The position numbers and the translations under genes were made by a program. This document shows positions 47,811 to 57,920 of a stretch of 64,000 nt of DNA, piece by piece. Source of the DNA: Streptomyces bathyalis (lineage in GTDB: Bacteria > Actinomycetota > Actinomycetes > Streptomycetales > Streptomycetaceae); NCBI RefSeq assembly GCF_015910445.1, contig NZ_CP048882.1, positions 2,108,001 through 2,172,000 of the forward strand, given 5' to 3'. The notes beneath the pieces were generated by a model, which was given only the letters and a program-made list of their open reading frames with translations, did not search any database and was not told where the DNA came from. Each line of letters opens with the position of its first letter. Within the stretch, counting starts at the first letter, position 1.

Positions 47811-49829
47811 TCAGTCGCCGCCGTTGCCGGGGGTGGGGGTGGTCTTCTGGATCTGGAGCAGGAACTCGGTGTTGGACTTGGTCTGCTTCATCTTGTCCAG
47901 GAGCAGCTCGATGGCCTGCTGCTGGTCCAGGGCGTGCAGGACCCGGCGGAGCTTCCAGATGATCTGCAGCTCGTCGCCCGCCATGAGGATCTCCTCCTTG
48001 CGGGTGCCGGAGGCGTCCACGTCCACCGCGGGGAAGATCCGCTTCTCCGAGAGTTTCCGGTCCAGCTTCAGCTCCATGTTGCCGGTGCCCTTGAACTCCT
48101 CGAAGATCACCTCATCCATCCGCGATCCGGTCTCCACCAGCGCCGCGGCCAGAATCGTCAGCGACCCGCCGTCCTCGATGTTCCGCGCCGCACCGAAGAA
48201 CTTCTTCGGCGGATACAGCGCCGTGGAATCCACACCACCGGACAGGATCCGCCCCGAAGCCGGGGCCGAGAGGTTGTAGGCACGGCCCAGACGCGTGATG
48301 TTGTCCAGCAGCACCACCACATCGTGACCCAGCTCCACCAGCCGCTTCGCACGCTCGATCGCCAGCTCCGCGATCGTGGTGTGATCCTCCGCGGGACGGT
48401 CGAAGGTCGAGGAGATCACCTCACCCTTCACCGACCGCTGCATGTCGGTGACCTCTTCCGGCCGCTCATCGACCAGCACCACCATCAAATGGCACTCCGG
48501 ATTGTTCACCGTGATCGAGTTCGCGATCGACTGCAGCACCATCGTCTTGCCCGCCTTCGGCGGCGCCACGATCAACCCACGCTGCCCCTTACCGATCGGC
48601 GAGACCAGATCGATGATCCGCGAGGTCAGCTGGTTCGGCTCGGTCTCCAGCCGCAGCCGCTCCTGCGGATACAGCGGCGTGAGCTTGTTGAACTCCGCCC
48701 GCGACCTGCCGCCCTCCGGCGAGGCACCATTGACCGAGTCCAAACGCACCAGAGCGTTGAACTTCTCCCGCCGCTCACCCTCACGCGGCTGCCGCACCGC
48801 ACCGGTGACGTGATCACCCTTACGCAGACCGTTCTTACGCACCTGCGCCAGCGACACATACACATCATTCGGACCCGGCAGATACCCCGACGTCCGCACG
48901 AACGCATAGTTGTCAAGAATGTCCAGGATCCCGGCGACCGGGATCAGCACATCATCCTCGGCGATCTGCGGCTCAGCATCCTCACGCCCACCACGACGTC
49001 CGCGGCGGTCCCTGTACCGGCCCCGGCGGCCACGCCGGCCGCCGTCGAAGTCGTCGTCGTCCCGGCGGTTGCCGCCGCCCTGGTTCTGGCTCTGGTTCTG
49101 GCCGCCGCCCTGGTTCTGGCCGCCACCGCCGTCGCCCTTGCCGCGGCCGCGCTGACGGTCGCGCTTGGAGGGGCGGTCCCCCTGCTGCTGACGGCCACCG
49201 CCGTCGCCGCGACCATCACGGTCGCCGCGGCCGCTGCCGTCGCCCTTGTTCTGCTGGCCGCCGTCGCCGCGGCCGTCCGCCTTCCCCTCGGCGGTGTCCA
49301 CGGCGGCTTCCGCCTTGCCGCCCTCACGGCGGCCCCGGCGGTCGCCGGCGGGCTTCTCCTCGTTCGCGGGCTGTCCGGGAATGTCGATCTGGCCGGAGTC
49401 CTGCTGGCCCTCCGCGCCGGTCTCTCCCGTACGCGCCCGGGACGTGGCACGGCGCTTGGGCCTGGCGGCGGACTGGTCCTCGCCTTCCCCGGCGTCCCCG
49501 TCCCTGCCGTGGGCGGCGGGCGCGTCGGTGGCTGAACCTCCGCCTGTCTGCCGCTCCTTGATGGTTTCGATCAGCTGGCTCTTCCGCATCCGCGCGGTGC
49601 CCTTGATGCCGAGGCCGGAGGCAACTTGCTGAAGCTCCGCGAGCACCATGCCCTCGAGTCCGGTGCCTGAGCGCCGACGCTTGGGCGCGGCACCGGAGGC
49701 AGCGGCAGAAGCGTCCTTGGCAGGCACGTCGGCTTTCTCCGCGGGGGCACTCCCGGAGGAGCTGCCACCCGAGCCTTCGGACTCAGGAGGAGCGGCGTTC
49801 ACGCCCATCAGATCGGTGGTGTCGCTCAC
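47811..49829 (-). CDS. rho: transcription termination factor Rho
   Basis: A 672-residue RNA helicase that ends untranslated transcripts. An N-terminal SAP-like domain (about 56-93) is followed by a disordered insertion (about 95-285) rich in Arg, Asp, Gly and Gln, the actinobacterial type that adds RNA affinity. The RNA-binding cold-shock-like domain starts near 292 (VAGILDILDNYAFVRTSGY). The ATPase part has Walker A APPKAGKTM (422-430) and VLVDERPEEV (451-460). GTG start. A 430-bp leader precedes it. Confidence 0.97.
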   Translation of the reverse strand: MSDTTDLMGVNAAPPESEGSGGSSSGSAPAEKADVPAKDASAAASGAAPKRRRSGTGLEGMVLAELQQVASGLGIKGTARMRKSQLIETIKERQTGGGSATDAPAAHGRDGDAGEGEDQSAARPKRRATSRARTGETGAEGQQDSGQIDIPGQPANEEKPAGDRRGRREGGKAEAAVDTAEGKADGRGDGGQQNKGDGSGRGDRDGRGDGGGRQQQGDRPSKRDRQRGRGKGDGGGGQNQGGGQNQSQNQGGGNRRDDDDFDGGRRGRRGRYRDRRGRRGGREDAEPQIAEDDVLIPVAGILDILDNYAFVRTSGYLPGPNDVYVSLAQVRKNGLRKGDHVTGAVRQPREGERREKFNALVRLDSVNGASPEGGRSRAEFNKLTPLYPQERLRLETEPNQLTSRIIDLVSPIGKGQRGLIVAPPKAGKTMVLQSIANSITVNNPECHLMVVLVDERPEEVTDMQRSVKGEVISSTFDRPAEDHTTIAELAIERAKRLVELGHDVVVLLDNITRLGRAYNLSAPASGRILSGGVDSTALYPPKKFFGAARNIEDGGSLTILAAALVETGSRMDEVIFEEFKGTGNMELKLDRKLSEKRIFPAVDVDASGTRKEEILMAGDELQIIWKLRRVLHALDQQQAIELLLDKMKQTKSNTEFLLQIQKTTPTPGNGGD

Positions 49830-50259
49830 AAAGGGTCCTTCCCTGGAGCGGACGTCGGCCTGTCTGGCTCGGCGACCGGTCGTGCTGTCCGGCGATGGTC
49901 CTGCGCGCGGACCTGGCCGAAACGGTGGTTCCCGCCTGGATGTGTGGCGGGGAGATCAATTCAGGTTCGACGTACAAGGTGAATGTGCGTCCTGCACGTC
50001 TGCTCCGGAGCGTGCTCGGGACTGCGACGCAGAGCGAAGCAGCGTGGGAGGCTCCTGGAGGAAGAGGTGATCCTGGGCCTTTGCCCTGGGAGATCACTCA
50101 AGCACTGCACTCTACGGACCACCACAGAGTTTCACGTGTGGATCACGAGATTGCGAGCACTGACTTGAGGTTAACACTACCGGACCCAACAAACATTCCC
50201 CCTCTCCCGGATCATCGGCCGCTCCAAGGCCTTCCTCCTGCTCCGCAGGGCGTACACCG
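49830..50259 (-). other. 430-bp rho leader / intergenic region
   Basis: No gene is seen between thrB and rho. The part at 50130-50210 is relatively AT-rich and, read on the minus strand, contains TAGTGT in GGTAGTGTTAACC, a possible -10 hexamer without a clear -35. A long untranslated leader would fit rho autoregulation, known for rho genes in general, but nothing here proves it. Confidence 0.45.
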
Positions 50260-51207
50260 TCACTGAGCTGCGCCGCGGTCGGCACCGTCCGCCTTCAGCG
50301 GCAGGACGCTGGCTCCCGCGGAATCAAGGCTCAGCCTGTTCGCCGTCCACTGCTCTCCAGCGAGCTGCGCCACCTTGTCGGCGGCACCGTGGCCCTCGGG
50401 CAGTGCGAGCACCGTGGGGCCCGCACCCGAGACAACAGCTGGGACGCCGTCCGACCGCAGCCGGTTCACCAATTCCACGCTCTCCCTCATCGCCGGTGCG
50501 CGGTACTCCTGATGCAGCCGGTCCTCGGTGGCCGGCAGCAGCAGATCGGGACGCCTGGTCAGCGCCTCCACGAGCAGTGCGGCGCGCCCCGTGTTGAACG
50601 CCGCGTCCACATGCGGGACATGACGGGGCAACAGCCCGCGCGCCGTCTCCGTCAGCACCGGATTCGCGGGTACGAAGACCACCGGCACGACGGACTCCGC
50701 GGGCTCCATCCGGATCGCCCGCGCGGCGCCGGCGTCCATCCAGGCGAGCGTGAAACCGCCCAGCAGACAGGCCGCGACGTTGTCCGGATGACCCTCGATC
50801 TCGGTTGCCAGCTCCAGCATCGCGGCGTCGTGGAGCCTGGCCTCGCCGCCCGTGGTGACCGCGCGTGCGGCGACGATGCCGGCGCAGATGGCCGCGGAGG
50901 ACGAGCCGAGACCCCGTCCGTGCGGGATGCGGTTGGCGCAGACGACCTCCAGGCCGCGCGGCTGCCCGCCGAGCAGGTCGAACGCGGTGCGCAGGGACCG
51001 CACGAGCAGGTGGTCCTCGTCGCGCGGCAGCGTCTCGGCGCCCTCCCCCGCGATGTCGACGTGCAGGCCGGAGTCGGCGACGCGGACGACGACGTCGTCG
51101 TAGAGGCCCAGCGCGAGGCCCAGGGCGTCGTAACCGGGGCCGAGGTTGGCGCTGGTGGCGGGAACGCGCACGCGGACAGCTGCGGCGCGGAACGCGGGGC
51201 CGGCCAT
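50260..51207 (-). CDS. thrB: homoserine kinase
   Basis: A 315-residue GHMP kinase phosphorylating homoserine in threonine synthesis. ATP-binding motif IPHGRGLGSSSAA at about residues 93-105; the N-terminal VRVPATSANLGPGYDALG and the C-terminal VSGAGPTVLAL are also family marks. GGAGAG and a closer GGGAG precede the ATG. A 391-bp gap separates it from thrC. Confidence 0.96.
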   Translation of the reverse strand: MAGPAFRAAAVRVRVPATSANLGPGYDALGLALGLYDDVVVRVADSGLHVDIAGEGAETLPRDEDHLLVRSLRTAFDLLGGQPRGLEVVCANRIPHGRGLGSSSAAICAGIVAARAVTTGGEARLHDAAMLELATEIEGHPDNVAACLLGGFTLAWMDAGAARAIRMEPAESVVPVVFVPANPVLTETARGLLPRHVPHVDAAFNTGRAALLVEALTRRPDLLLPATEDRLHQEYRAPAMRESVELVNRLRSDGVPAVVSGAGPTVLALPEGHGAADKVAQLAGEQWTANRLSLDSAGASVLPLKADGADRGAAQ

Positions 51208-51598
51208 CTCCCGATGACTCTCCTTGGATTGTTGACGCGATTTCCCATGGACCGCGGCGGCGACGCCGGAGGGGTCACGGACCCTGGGACTCCAGGGCCC
51301 GGCGGACCGGGTGGGGCCTCCCTGGCAGGACGAGGGAAGACCCCCGGAGTACGTACGGGGGGTGGGATGAACGCAAGCTTATCGAAGGAAGGTTCAGTGG
51401 CGACACAGGGCGCACGGGAGGCGCACGATGCGTGTCGCAAGCTGCTGCGCGCTCCCTGGCCACCGGTCTTCGTACCGGAAACTTCCCCCGCTCCCGCTTC
51501 GTCCCTACCTGCTTCCGCCGTGCTCTTTCGCAGCTCTCTGCGCCGGCGGCGGCTCCGGCGTCACCGGAACACTTCCCGTCGCCGGCGCGGACGAACCG
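51208..51598. other. 390-bp region between thrC and thrB
   Basis: Unusually long for adjacent genes of one pathway. No gene, no Thr/Ile-rich leader peptide and no clear terminator stem. A short minus-strand frame starting MGNRVNNP runs into thrB out of frame. thrB may therefore have its own promoter here. Confidence 0.45.
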
Positions 51599-52687
51599 TC
51601 AAGCAAGGCCCAGGCGTTCCGCCGCAGCGTCCGCGTCGATCGGCACCGTCACGGGCGGGGGCGCGCCCGCGACCGCCCAGTCGGGGTCCTTGAGGCCGTT
51701 GCCCGTGACCGTGCACACCACGCGCTGCCCCGGTTCCAGCTTGCCCTGCTCGGCGGCCTGCAGCAGTCCGGCGACCGACGCGGAGGACGCCGGCTCGACG
51801 AAGACACCCTCGCGGGAGGACAACAGCTTGTAGGCGCGCAGGATCTGACGGTCCGTCACGGAGTCGATGAAGCCGCCCGACTCGTCCCGCGCGCGCTCCG
51901 CGAGCTCCCAGGACGCCGGGTTTCCGATCCGGATCGCGGTGGCGATGGTGCTCGGGTCCTTCACGGGCTCACCGCGCACGATGGGCGCGGCACCGGACGC
52001 CTGGAAGCCCCACATGCGCGGCGCACGCGTCGCGGGACCGTCCGTGCGGTACTCGTCGTAACCCCGCCAGTAGGCCGTGATGTTGCCCGCGTTGCCGACG
52101 GGGAGGACGTGGATGTCGGGGGCGTCCCCGAGCATGTCGACGATCTCGAAGGCGGCGGTCTTCTGCCCCTCGATGCGATCGGGATTGACCGAATTGACGA
52201 GAGCCACCGGGTACTTCTCCGACAGGCCGCGCGCGAGAGTGAGGCAGTCGTCGAAATTGCCGTCCACCTGGAGGATCTTGGCGCCGTGCACCAGCGCCTG
52301 GCCCATCTTGCCCAGCGCGATCTTCCCCTGCGGCACGAGGACGGCGCAGACCATCCCCGCACGCACGGCGTAGGCGGCCGCAGATGCCGAAGTGTTCCCC
52401 GTTGACGCGCAGATGACGGCCTGCGCCCCTTCCTCCTTGGCCCGCGTGATCGCCATCGTCATGCCGCGATCCTTGAAGGAACCGGTCGGGTTGGCCCCCT
52501 CGACCTTCAAGTGGACGTCGCAGCCCGTGAGTTCGGAGAGCAGCTGTGCCGGTACGAGCGGCGTGCCGCCCTCGCGGAGGCTGACGGGAGTGGTCTCCGG
52601 GCCCACAGGCAACCGGTCGCGGTACTCCTCGATGATGCCGCGCCACTGACGGGAGGTGGCAGGTGCTGCGGTTTCCATGGTGGTCAC
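51599..52687 (-). CDS. thrC: threonine synthase
   Basis: A 362-residue PLP enzyme converting phosphohomoserine to threonine. The PLP lysine is in [11 protein letters not shown] (about residue 71), the phosphate-binding loop is PVGNAGNI, and the [10 protein letters not shown] segment is present. GTG start. Follows hom by 31 bp, so hom and thrC are probably one transcript. Confidence 0.96.
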   Translation of the reverse strand: MTTMETAAPATSRQWRGIIEEYRDRLPVGPETTPVSLREGGTPLVPAQLLSELTGCDVHLKVEGANPTGSFKDRGMTMAITRAKEEGAQAVICASTGNTSASAAAYAVRAGMVCAVLVPQGKIALGKMGQALVHGAKILQVDGNFDDCLTLARGLSEKYPVALVNSVNPDRIEGQKTAAFEIVDMLGDAPDIHVLPVGNAGNITAYWRGYDEYRTDGPATRAPRMWGFQASGAAPIVRGEPVKDPSTIATAIRIGNPASWELAERARDESGGFIDSVTDRQILRAYKLLSSREGVFVEPASSASVAGLLQAAEQGKLEPGQRVVCTVTGNGLKDPDWAVAGAPPPVTVPIDADAAAERLGLA

Positions 52688-52718
52688 TGTCCTCGATTCC
52701 CCTGTGCACGGGTCCCGT

Positions 52719-54011
52719 TCATTCGCCCTCGACCCGCATGATGCTGGCGACGCCGCGCACGGTGTCGAGGCCGCGCAGCGCCTCGACGGTCGAGCTCAGC
52801 GCCGCGTCGGGCGCGCTGTGGGTGACGACGACGAGCCATGCGTCGCCGTCCTTGCCCTGCTGGCGGACGGTGTCGATGGAGACGCCGTGCTCCGCGAAAG
52901 TGGTGGCGACCTGCGCGAGGACGCCGGGTTTGTCGGCCACGTCGAGGCTGATGTGGTACCGCGTGACGACCTCGCCCATCGGCGAGACCGGCAGCTGCGC
53001 GTAAGCCGATTCGCCGGGCCCCCTCGATCCGTTGAGCTTGTTGCGGCAGGCGGCCACCAGGTCGCCCAGCACCGCGGAGGCCGTGGGGGCGCCGCCCGCG
53101 CCGGGCCCGTAGAACATCAGCTGGCCGGCCGCGTCCGACTCGACGAAGACGGCGTTGTACGCCTCGCGCACGTTGGCCAGCGGATGGCTGAGCGGGATCA
53201 TCGCCGGGTGCACGCGTGCCGTGACGGACCGGCCGTCGGCGGCCCGTTCGCAGATGGCCAGCAGCTTGACCGTGCAGCCCATGCGCTTCGCGGAGGCGAT
53301 GTCCGCGGCGGTGATCTCGGTCAGGCCCTCGCGGTGGACGTCGTCCAGGCGGACCCGGGTGTGGAAGGCGATGCCGGCGAGGATGGCGGCCTTGGCAGCG
53401 GCGTCGAAGCCCTCGACGTCGGCGGTCGGGTCGGCCTCGGCGTAGCCGAGCGCGGTGGCCTCGTCGAGGGCCTCCCCGTATCCGGCGCCGGTGGAGTCCA
53501 TCCGGTCGAGGATGAAGTTCGTGGTGCCGTTGACGATGCCGAGGATGCGGTTGACCTTGTCGCCGGCGAGTGATTCCCGCAGCGGCCTGACCAGCGGGAT
53601 CGCGGCCGCCACGGCCGCCTCGTAGTAGAGGTCGTTGCCGTGTTTCTCCGCGGCCTCGTGGAGCGTGGGGCCGTCCTCCGCGAGCAGCGCCTTGTTGGCT
53701 GTCACGACGCTCGCGCCGTGCTCGAACGCGGAGGTGATGAGCTTGCGCGCCGGCTCGATGCCGCCGATGACCTCGATGACGACGTCGATGTCCTCGCGGC
53801 GGGCCAGAGCCGCGGCGTCGGTGGTCACCAGCGCCGGATCGACGCCCTCCCGTACGCGGTCGGGGCGGCGGACGGCGACGCCGGCGAGCTCCACGGGGGC
53901 GCCGATACGGGCGGCGAGGTCGTCCGCGTGCGTCGTCATGATGCGTGCCACCTCTGAGCCGACCACTCCACAGCCCAGCAGCGCCACTTTCAGCGGACGC
54001 GTACGCATCAT
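52719..54011 (-). CDS. hom: homoserine dehydrogenase
   Basis: A 430-residue NAD(P)-dependent enzyme reducing aspartate semialdehyde to homoserine. The Rossmann loop is [11 protein letters not shown] (about 12-22). [11 protein letters not shown] and [19 protein letters not shown] are catalytic-domain motifs. The last 80 residues form an ACT domain ([18 protein letters not shown]), the likely site of threonine feedback. First of the hom-thrC-thrB series; lysA lies upstream. Confidence 0.97.
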   Translation of the reverse strand: MMRTRPLKVALLGCGVVGSEVARIMTTHADDLAARIGAPVELAGVAVRRPDRVREGVDPALVTTDAAALARREDIDVVIEVIGGIEPARKLITSAFEHGASVVTANKALLAEDGPTLHEAAEKHGNDLYYEAAVAAAIPLVRPLRESLAGDKVNRILGIVNGTTNFILDRMDSTGAGYGEALDEATALGYAEADPTADVEGFDAAAKAAILAGIAFHTRVRLDDVHREGLTEITAADIASAKRMGCTVKLLAICERAADGRSVTARVHPAMIPLSHPLANVREAYNAVFVESDAAGQLMFYGPGAGGAPTASAVLGDLVAACRNKLNGSRGPGESAYAQLPVSPMGEVVTRYHISLDVADKPGVLAQVATTFAEHGVSIDTVRQQGKDGDAWLVVVTHSAPDAALSSTVEALRGLDTVRGVASIMRVEGE

Positions 54012-54104
54012 CCGACCTCGCCTCTCGTCATTTCCGGTGCTTTCAGTCTCACGTACAGGTACGGAGATTCCACGCTCGTTCCAATATGTGGGACGAATGT
54101 CTCG

Positions 54105-55553
54105 CTAACCGACATCCAGTCGCAGGAGATCCTCCTCCGTCTCCCGCCGGACGATCACACGCGCCTCCCCGTCCCGTACCGCGACCACCGGGGGCCGCAG
54201 CGCGTGGTTGTAGTTGCTCGCCATGGACCTGCAGTACGCGCCCGTCGCCGGGACGGCCAGCAGATCGCCCGGGGAGAGGTCGGCCGGCAGGAACGCGTCG
54301 CGCACGACGATGTCGCCGCTCTCGCAGTGCTTGCCGACGACCCTGGAGAGCATCGGTTCGGCGTCCGAGGACCGCGAGACGAGCGAGATGCTGTACTCGG
54401 CGTCGTACAGCGCCGTGCGGACGTTGTCGGACATGCCGCCGTCCACGCTCACGTACGTACGCAGGCCCGGCAGCTCCTTGACGGTGCCCGTCTCGTACAC
54501 GGTGCAGGCCGAGGGTCCGACGACCGCCCGGCCCGGCTCGACCGACAGGCGCGGCACCGAGAGCCCCGCGCCGCGGCACTCGCGCTCGACGATCTTACGG
54601 AGCGAGACGGCGATCTCGTGCGGCTCGCTGGGGTCGTCCTCGGGCGTGTACGCGATGCCGAGGCCGCCCCCGAGATCGATCTCGGGAAGCTCCACGCCGT
54701 GCTCGTCGCGGATGTCGGCGAGCAGACCGACGACGCGGTGTGCGGCCACCTCGAATCCCGAGGTGTCGAAGATCTGCGAACCGATGTGGGAGTGGATGCC
54801 GACGAGTTCCAGGCTGTCCAGCTTCAGCACGCGCCGCACGGCCTCCGCGGCCTGCCCTCCCGGGGCCCCGGGCTGGGTGGGATTCCCGCCGGCCGAGCGC
54901 GGATAGGTGTCCCCGGCGAGGGCGAGCCCGAACTTCTGGTCCTCGTGGGCCGTCGCGATGAACTCGTGCGTGTGCGCCTCGACGCCGACCGTGACCCGGA
55001 TCTGGACGGGCTGGCGCCGCCCCAGCCTGTCGGCGATGTGCGCGACGCGGGCGATCTCCTGGAAGGAGTCCAGCACGATCCGCCCGACGCCCGCCTGGAC
55101 TGCCTGCTCGATCTCCGCCGACGACTTGTTGTTGCCGTGCAGCGCGATCCGCTCGGGCGGCATCCCCGCAGCGAGGGCGACGGAGAGTTCGCCGCCTGAG
55201 CACACGTCGAGGTTGAGCCCCTCCTCCGTCAGCCAGCGCACGACGGCGCGGGAGAGGAAGGCCTTGCCGGCGTAGAAGACGTCGGCGTCCTCGCCGAAGG
55301 CGTCCCGCCATGCACGGCAGCGGGACCGGAAGTCGGCCTCATCGAGCACGTAGAGCGGAGTGCCGAACTCCTCCGCCAGATCCTTCACATCGAGGCCGCC
55401 GACCGCGACCGAACCGGTCGGCGTGCGGGTGGCGGTCTTCGGCCAGACACGGGCGTCGAGCACGTTGAGGTCCGTCGGGGGCGCGACGTAGTGCCCGCCC
55501 TCCGGGAGCACATCGGCGTGCCGGGGCCCTGCGGGGTGCGCGGAGCGGCTCAT
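54105..55553 (-). CDS. lysA: diaminopimelate decarboxylase
   Basis: A 482-residue PLP enzyme making lysine from meso-diaminopimelate. The PLP lysine is in [10 protein letters not shown], the glycine-rich phosphate loop in [10 protein letters not shown], and the second-domain Cys is in [16 protein letters not shown] is also conserved. It lies 93 bp upstream of hom, so aspartate-family genes are grouped. Confidence 0.96.
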   Translation of the reverse strand: MSRSAHPAGPRHADVLPEGGHYVAPPTDLNVLDARVWPKTATRTPTGSVAVGGLDVKDLAEEFGTPLYVLDEADFRSRCRAWRDAFGEDADVFYAGKAFLSRAVVRWLTEEGLNLDVCSGGELSVALAAGMPPERIALHGNNKSSAEIEQAVQAGVGRIVLDSFQEIARVAHIADRLGRRQPVQIRVTVGVEAHTHEFIATAHEDQKFGLALAGDTYPRSAGGNPTQPGAPGGQAAEAVRRVLKLDSLELVGIHSHIGSQIFDTSGFEVAAHRVVGLLADIRDEHGVELPEIDLGGGLGIAYTPEDDPSEPHEIAVSLRKIVERECRGAGLSVPRLSVEPGRAVVGPSACTVYETGTVKELPGLRTYVSVDGGMSDNVRTALYDAEYSISLVSRSSDAEPMLSRVVGKHCESGDIVVRDAFLPADLSPGDLLAVPATGAYCRSMASNYNHALRPPVVAVRDGEARVIVRRETEEDLLRLDVG

Positions 55554-55746
55554 TCGGGTGCCTCGCTCTCACCGGGGCGGTCTGTGTCCATGCTCGGGCG
55601 TACGGCCGCCTCGGCGCTCGCGCGCACGGCCGTGTTCACGCTGGTGTTCGTGTTCACGCTGATCGTGGGTCCTTTGCGGTGTTCGAAGTCTGGGCCGGCC
55701 GGAGGGCGTGGTGCATGGTGCGTGGTGCTCAAGGCTCGCTCCGGGC

Positions 55747-56667
55747 TCACAGATGCGCGGGTGCGCTGACGCCGAGCTGGGTCAGGCCGCCTGCCAGCAC
55801 CGTCCCGGTGGCTTCGACGAGAGCCAGCCGGGCGCGGTGGGCGGCCCCGGGTTTCTCGTCGCCACGGGGCAGGGGCGGGTTCTGGTCGTGGAAGTCGAAG
55901 AAGGCCTCGCCCACGGCGACGAGATGACGGGCGTGCCGCGCGGGGTCCAGCTGCTCGCTGACGCGGCGGTGGTCCGCGAGCAGCGCCAGCAGCGCGTCGC
56001 CACTGGGCCCGTAGGCGGAGCCGGCCCCCGTGGCGGCATCCACAGCGGCTTCCGGGTCGCCTCGGAAGCCCAGCTCGCACGCGTTGCGCGAGAAGGCCCG
56101 GGCCCTCGCGTGTGCGTACTGCACGCGGAAGAGGGGACTGGCCTGTGCCGTGCGTACGGCGAGTGCGGCCGGGGCGTCGCCGGTCGCGGCGCTCCAGCGC
56201 GCGATGTCGGCGGCGGGGGTGTCGGTCACGGGGTGGCCATCGACCGGGGTGGGGGTGCGGGCCCCGAGCCCGGTCTTGGGCTGGGGCTCGGTGCGGGGCT
56301 CCGCGTCGCCTGCGGCAGTGGACCGACGGGACGGACGCGACAGCTCCGCCACCAGCCGTGCCCGTGCCCGCGCGTCGAGCGTGACGTTGAGGAACCCGCC
56401 TCCGGCGATCTCCACCGCGTGGATCCCGTCCTCACGAAGCAGCCCGGCGCGTAGCACCCGTGCCACGTCGTAAGGCGTCATGGCCGCCGGGCCGGCGAGC
56501 CCGAAGGCCACGCTGACCGCGTAGTCCCCGACTCCCCGCCGCGGCGGCGACTCCACCGTCACCCGCTGCGGCAGCTCGGTGCCTCCTCGTGCCGCACCCA
56601 GCTCGCCGTCGGCCACGGCACGATGCACTGCTCGCAGCACGGTGCGGGAGAGCTGGGCGGGTGTCAC
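55747..56667 (-). CDS. ArgRS-related anticodon-binding-domain protein (NrtL-like)
   Basis: A 306-residue protein. Residues about 1-105 resemble the additional N-terminal domain of arginyl-tRNA synthetase (VTPAQLSRTVLRAVH, YAVSVAFGLAG, IAGGGFLNVTL). Residues about 180-306 resemble its DALR anticodon-binding domain (FRVQYAHARARAFSRNA, LALVEATGTVLAGGL). The catalytic domain with HIGH and KMSKS is absent and replaced by a Pro/Thr-rich linker. I recall this as the NrtL family in Streptomyces. It presumably binds tRNA-Arg without charging it. A tRNA-Arg(CCG) gene lies under 1 kb away. Confidence 0.82.
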   Translation of the reverse strand: MTPAQLSRTVLRAVHRAVADGELGAARGGTELPQRVTVESPPRRGVGDYAVSVAFGLAGPAAMTPYDVARVLRAGLLREDGIHAVEIAGGGFLNVTLDARARARLVAELSRPSRRSTAAGDAEPRTEPQPKTGLGARTPTPVDGHPVTDTPAADIARWSAATGDAPAALAVRTAQASPLFRVQYAHARARAFSRNACELGFRGDPEAAVDAATGAGSAYGPSGDALLALLADHRRVSEQLDPARHARHLVAVGEAFFDFHDQNPPLPRGDEKPGAAHRARLALVEATGTVLAGGLTQLGVSAPAHL

Positions 56668-56871
56668 AGGGCAAGCGTATGGGAGAGGGGGCGGGCCGGC
56701 GCGAACGGGTTTCCCCTGGCGGCGGGCGCGGTGCGGCATCCGGGGGCGCGTGCGGTCGGGGCCGTCACCGCCTAGTCGCGGCGGGCGGAGCGGATGTTCG
56801 CGGGTGGACGGGGCGGGTGGCCGCGGTGGACGAGGCGGGTGGCTACGGTGCGCGGCATCACGTTCGTGGGC

Positions 56872-56941
56872 GGTGTCGCGTGCTTGCGCGGTGTCGCGTG
56901 CTTGCGCGGTGTCACGTGCTTGGGCCGTGTCACTTGCTGCC
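56872..56941. repeat. 18-bp tandem repeat, about four copies
   Basis: Two exact copies of an 18-bp unit (GGTGTCGCGTGCTTGCGC) at 56872-56889 and 56890-56907, a third with two changes at 56908-56925 and a decayed fourth. It lies in the gene-free 300 bp between the ArgRS-related gene and the response regulator. A minus-strand frame would read it as PRKHAT units, but no ribosome site supports a gene. Confidence 0.8.
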
Positions 56942-56965
56942 GGCGGGCTGTTGTTGCGGGGACGT

Positions 56966-57400
56966 TCAGCGGCGAGCCGGCCATCCGGCCGGCTCCTGTT
57001 CGTCCGGGTCGCCGGGCCGCCCTTCGTCGCTGTCAGGGCGCTGAGTCAACTGCCGCACCATCCGCACGAGTTCGGACGGCTCGAAGGGCTTCGCCAGCAA
57101 GGCGTCGACGGGAGGCTCGTGACCGTCCTCGGCATCGATGGGCGTGCGACCGCTGACGATCGCGACCGGGATGTGGCGCGTACGGGGATCGGAACGCAGA
57201 CGCTCGGCGGTACGCAGGCCGTCGAGGCGGGGCATCGCGACGTCGAGCGTGACGAGATCCGGCCTCACACCGTGCACGACGTCCAGGCACTCGAGGCCGT
57301 CGGCAGCGGTCACCACCTCGAAGCCTTCCAGCTCGAGATTGACCCTGATCAGCTGCCGGATGACCCTGTCATCGTCCACGACAAGGACCCGGCCGGACAT
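56966..57400 (-). CDS. single-domain (CheY-like) response regulator
   Basis: A 144-residue receiver domain with acidic pair in VVDDDRVIRQLI, phospho-acceptor Asp in TLDVAMPRLDG, Ser in AIVSGR and Lys in LLAKPFEPSEL. No output domain; a Pro/Glu-rich tail of about 25 residues follows. ATG 57400 is chosen because the domain starts there; a GTG nine bases upstream is possible. No kinase gene is adjacent. Confidence 0.88.
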   Translation of the reverse strand: MSGRVLVVDDDRVIRQLIRVNLELEGFEVVTAADGLECLDVVHGVRPDLVTLDVAMPRLDGLRTAERLRSDPRTRHIPVAIVSGRTPIDAEDGHEPPVDALLAKPFEPSELVRMVRQLTQRPDSDEGRPGDPDEQEPAGWPARR

Positions 57401-57593
57401 ACCTGGCACACGACAAAGCCTAGGCACACCGCTGCTCCGGCGTCCGGCTTTTGCCCATTTCCACCCCTGCGGGACGGGACCCGCGGCTCCCCTTGCACGC
57501 GGCTTCCACCGGGCTCCGGGCTCCTCAATCCGGTTCCGGTGCACCATCACCAAGCTGGTACTGTTCTTCCTGTCGCCGCTGACAGCGCGACGA

Positions 57594-57665
57594 GCCCCCG
57601 TAGCTCAGGGGATAGAGCAACGGCCTCCGGAGCCGTGTGCGCAGGTTCGAATCCTGCCGGGGGTA
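57594..57665 (+). tRNA. tRNA-Arg (anticodon CCG)
   Basis: A 72-base cloverleaf. The acceptor stem is GCCCCCG / CGGGGGT, so the first pair is G1-U72 and the rest are G-C. The anticodon stem is ACGGC / GCCGT with loop CTCCGGA, so the anticodon is CCG (57627-57629), reading CGG. The T arm is GCAGG TTCGAAT CCTGC. The discriminator is A and CCA is not encoded. Its 3' end forms the attachment site of the adjoining integrative element. Confidence 0.95.
57637..57665 (+). other. probable attL core within the tRNA 3' end
   Basis: The integrase gene ends 256 bp after the tRNA, the usual geometry for tRNA-targeting elements in which the core sits in the 3' half of the tRNA. The exact core cannot be set because the matching attR is outside the window; it may extend into the anticodon loop. 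Confidence 0.5.
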
Positions 57666-57849
57666 CTTCTCATCAAGTGCCGAAACGCCCTGTGACCAGG
57701 CTGAATGCTGGTTGCGGGGCGTTGTTGCGTGTGCAGGTGAATGCGGCTCGGAGCAGCCTCATGACAGTGATCACGTAATGACGACGTAATGATCTTGACG
57801 GTCTTCTTTGCTGGTCAGCGCGTGCACGCGGCCAGTCTCGCCAGGCACG

Positions 57850-57880
57850 ACGAAGCCCCGGACAGCTCCGGGGCTTTCGT
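57850..57880 (-). terminator. hairpin terminator between integrase gene and tRNA
   Basis: A 13-bp stem (ACGAAGCCCCGGA / TCCGGGGCTTTCGT) with one bulged T and a 4-base loop. It stands 40 bp beyond the integrase stop and would stop element transcripts from running into the tRNA. Confidence 0.8.
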
Positions 57881-57920
57881 CAATCACGCCGACGACCGTT
57901 GCTCTTTCAGCGCCTCAGTC

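Noticed and set aside
45963..49535. 1190-codon plus-strand frame over rpmE, the LCP gene and rho
   Set aside because: Antisense to three recognised genes; composition is low-complexity without any family motif.
49830..50259. Strong promoter for rho
   Set aside because: A -10-like TAGTGT is visible but no -35 at proper spacing, so it is only mentioned in the leader entry.
51208..51598. Threonine attenuator or leader peptide before thrB
   Set aside because: No Thr/Ile-rich short frame and no pair of competing stems were found.
56772..56984. 70-codon minus-strand frame through the 18-bp repeats
   Set aside because: No ribosome site; repetitive PRKHAT units are best explained by DNA slippage.
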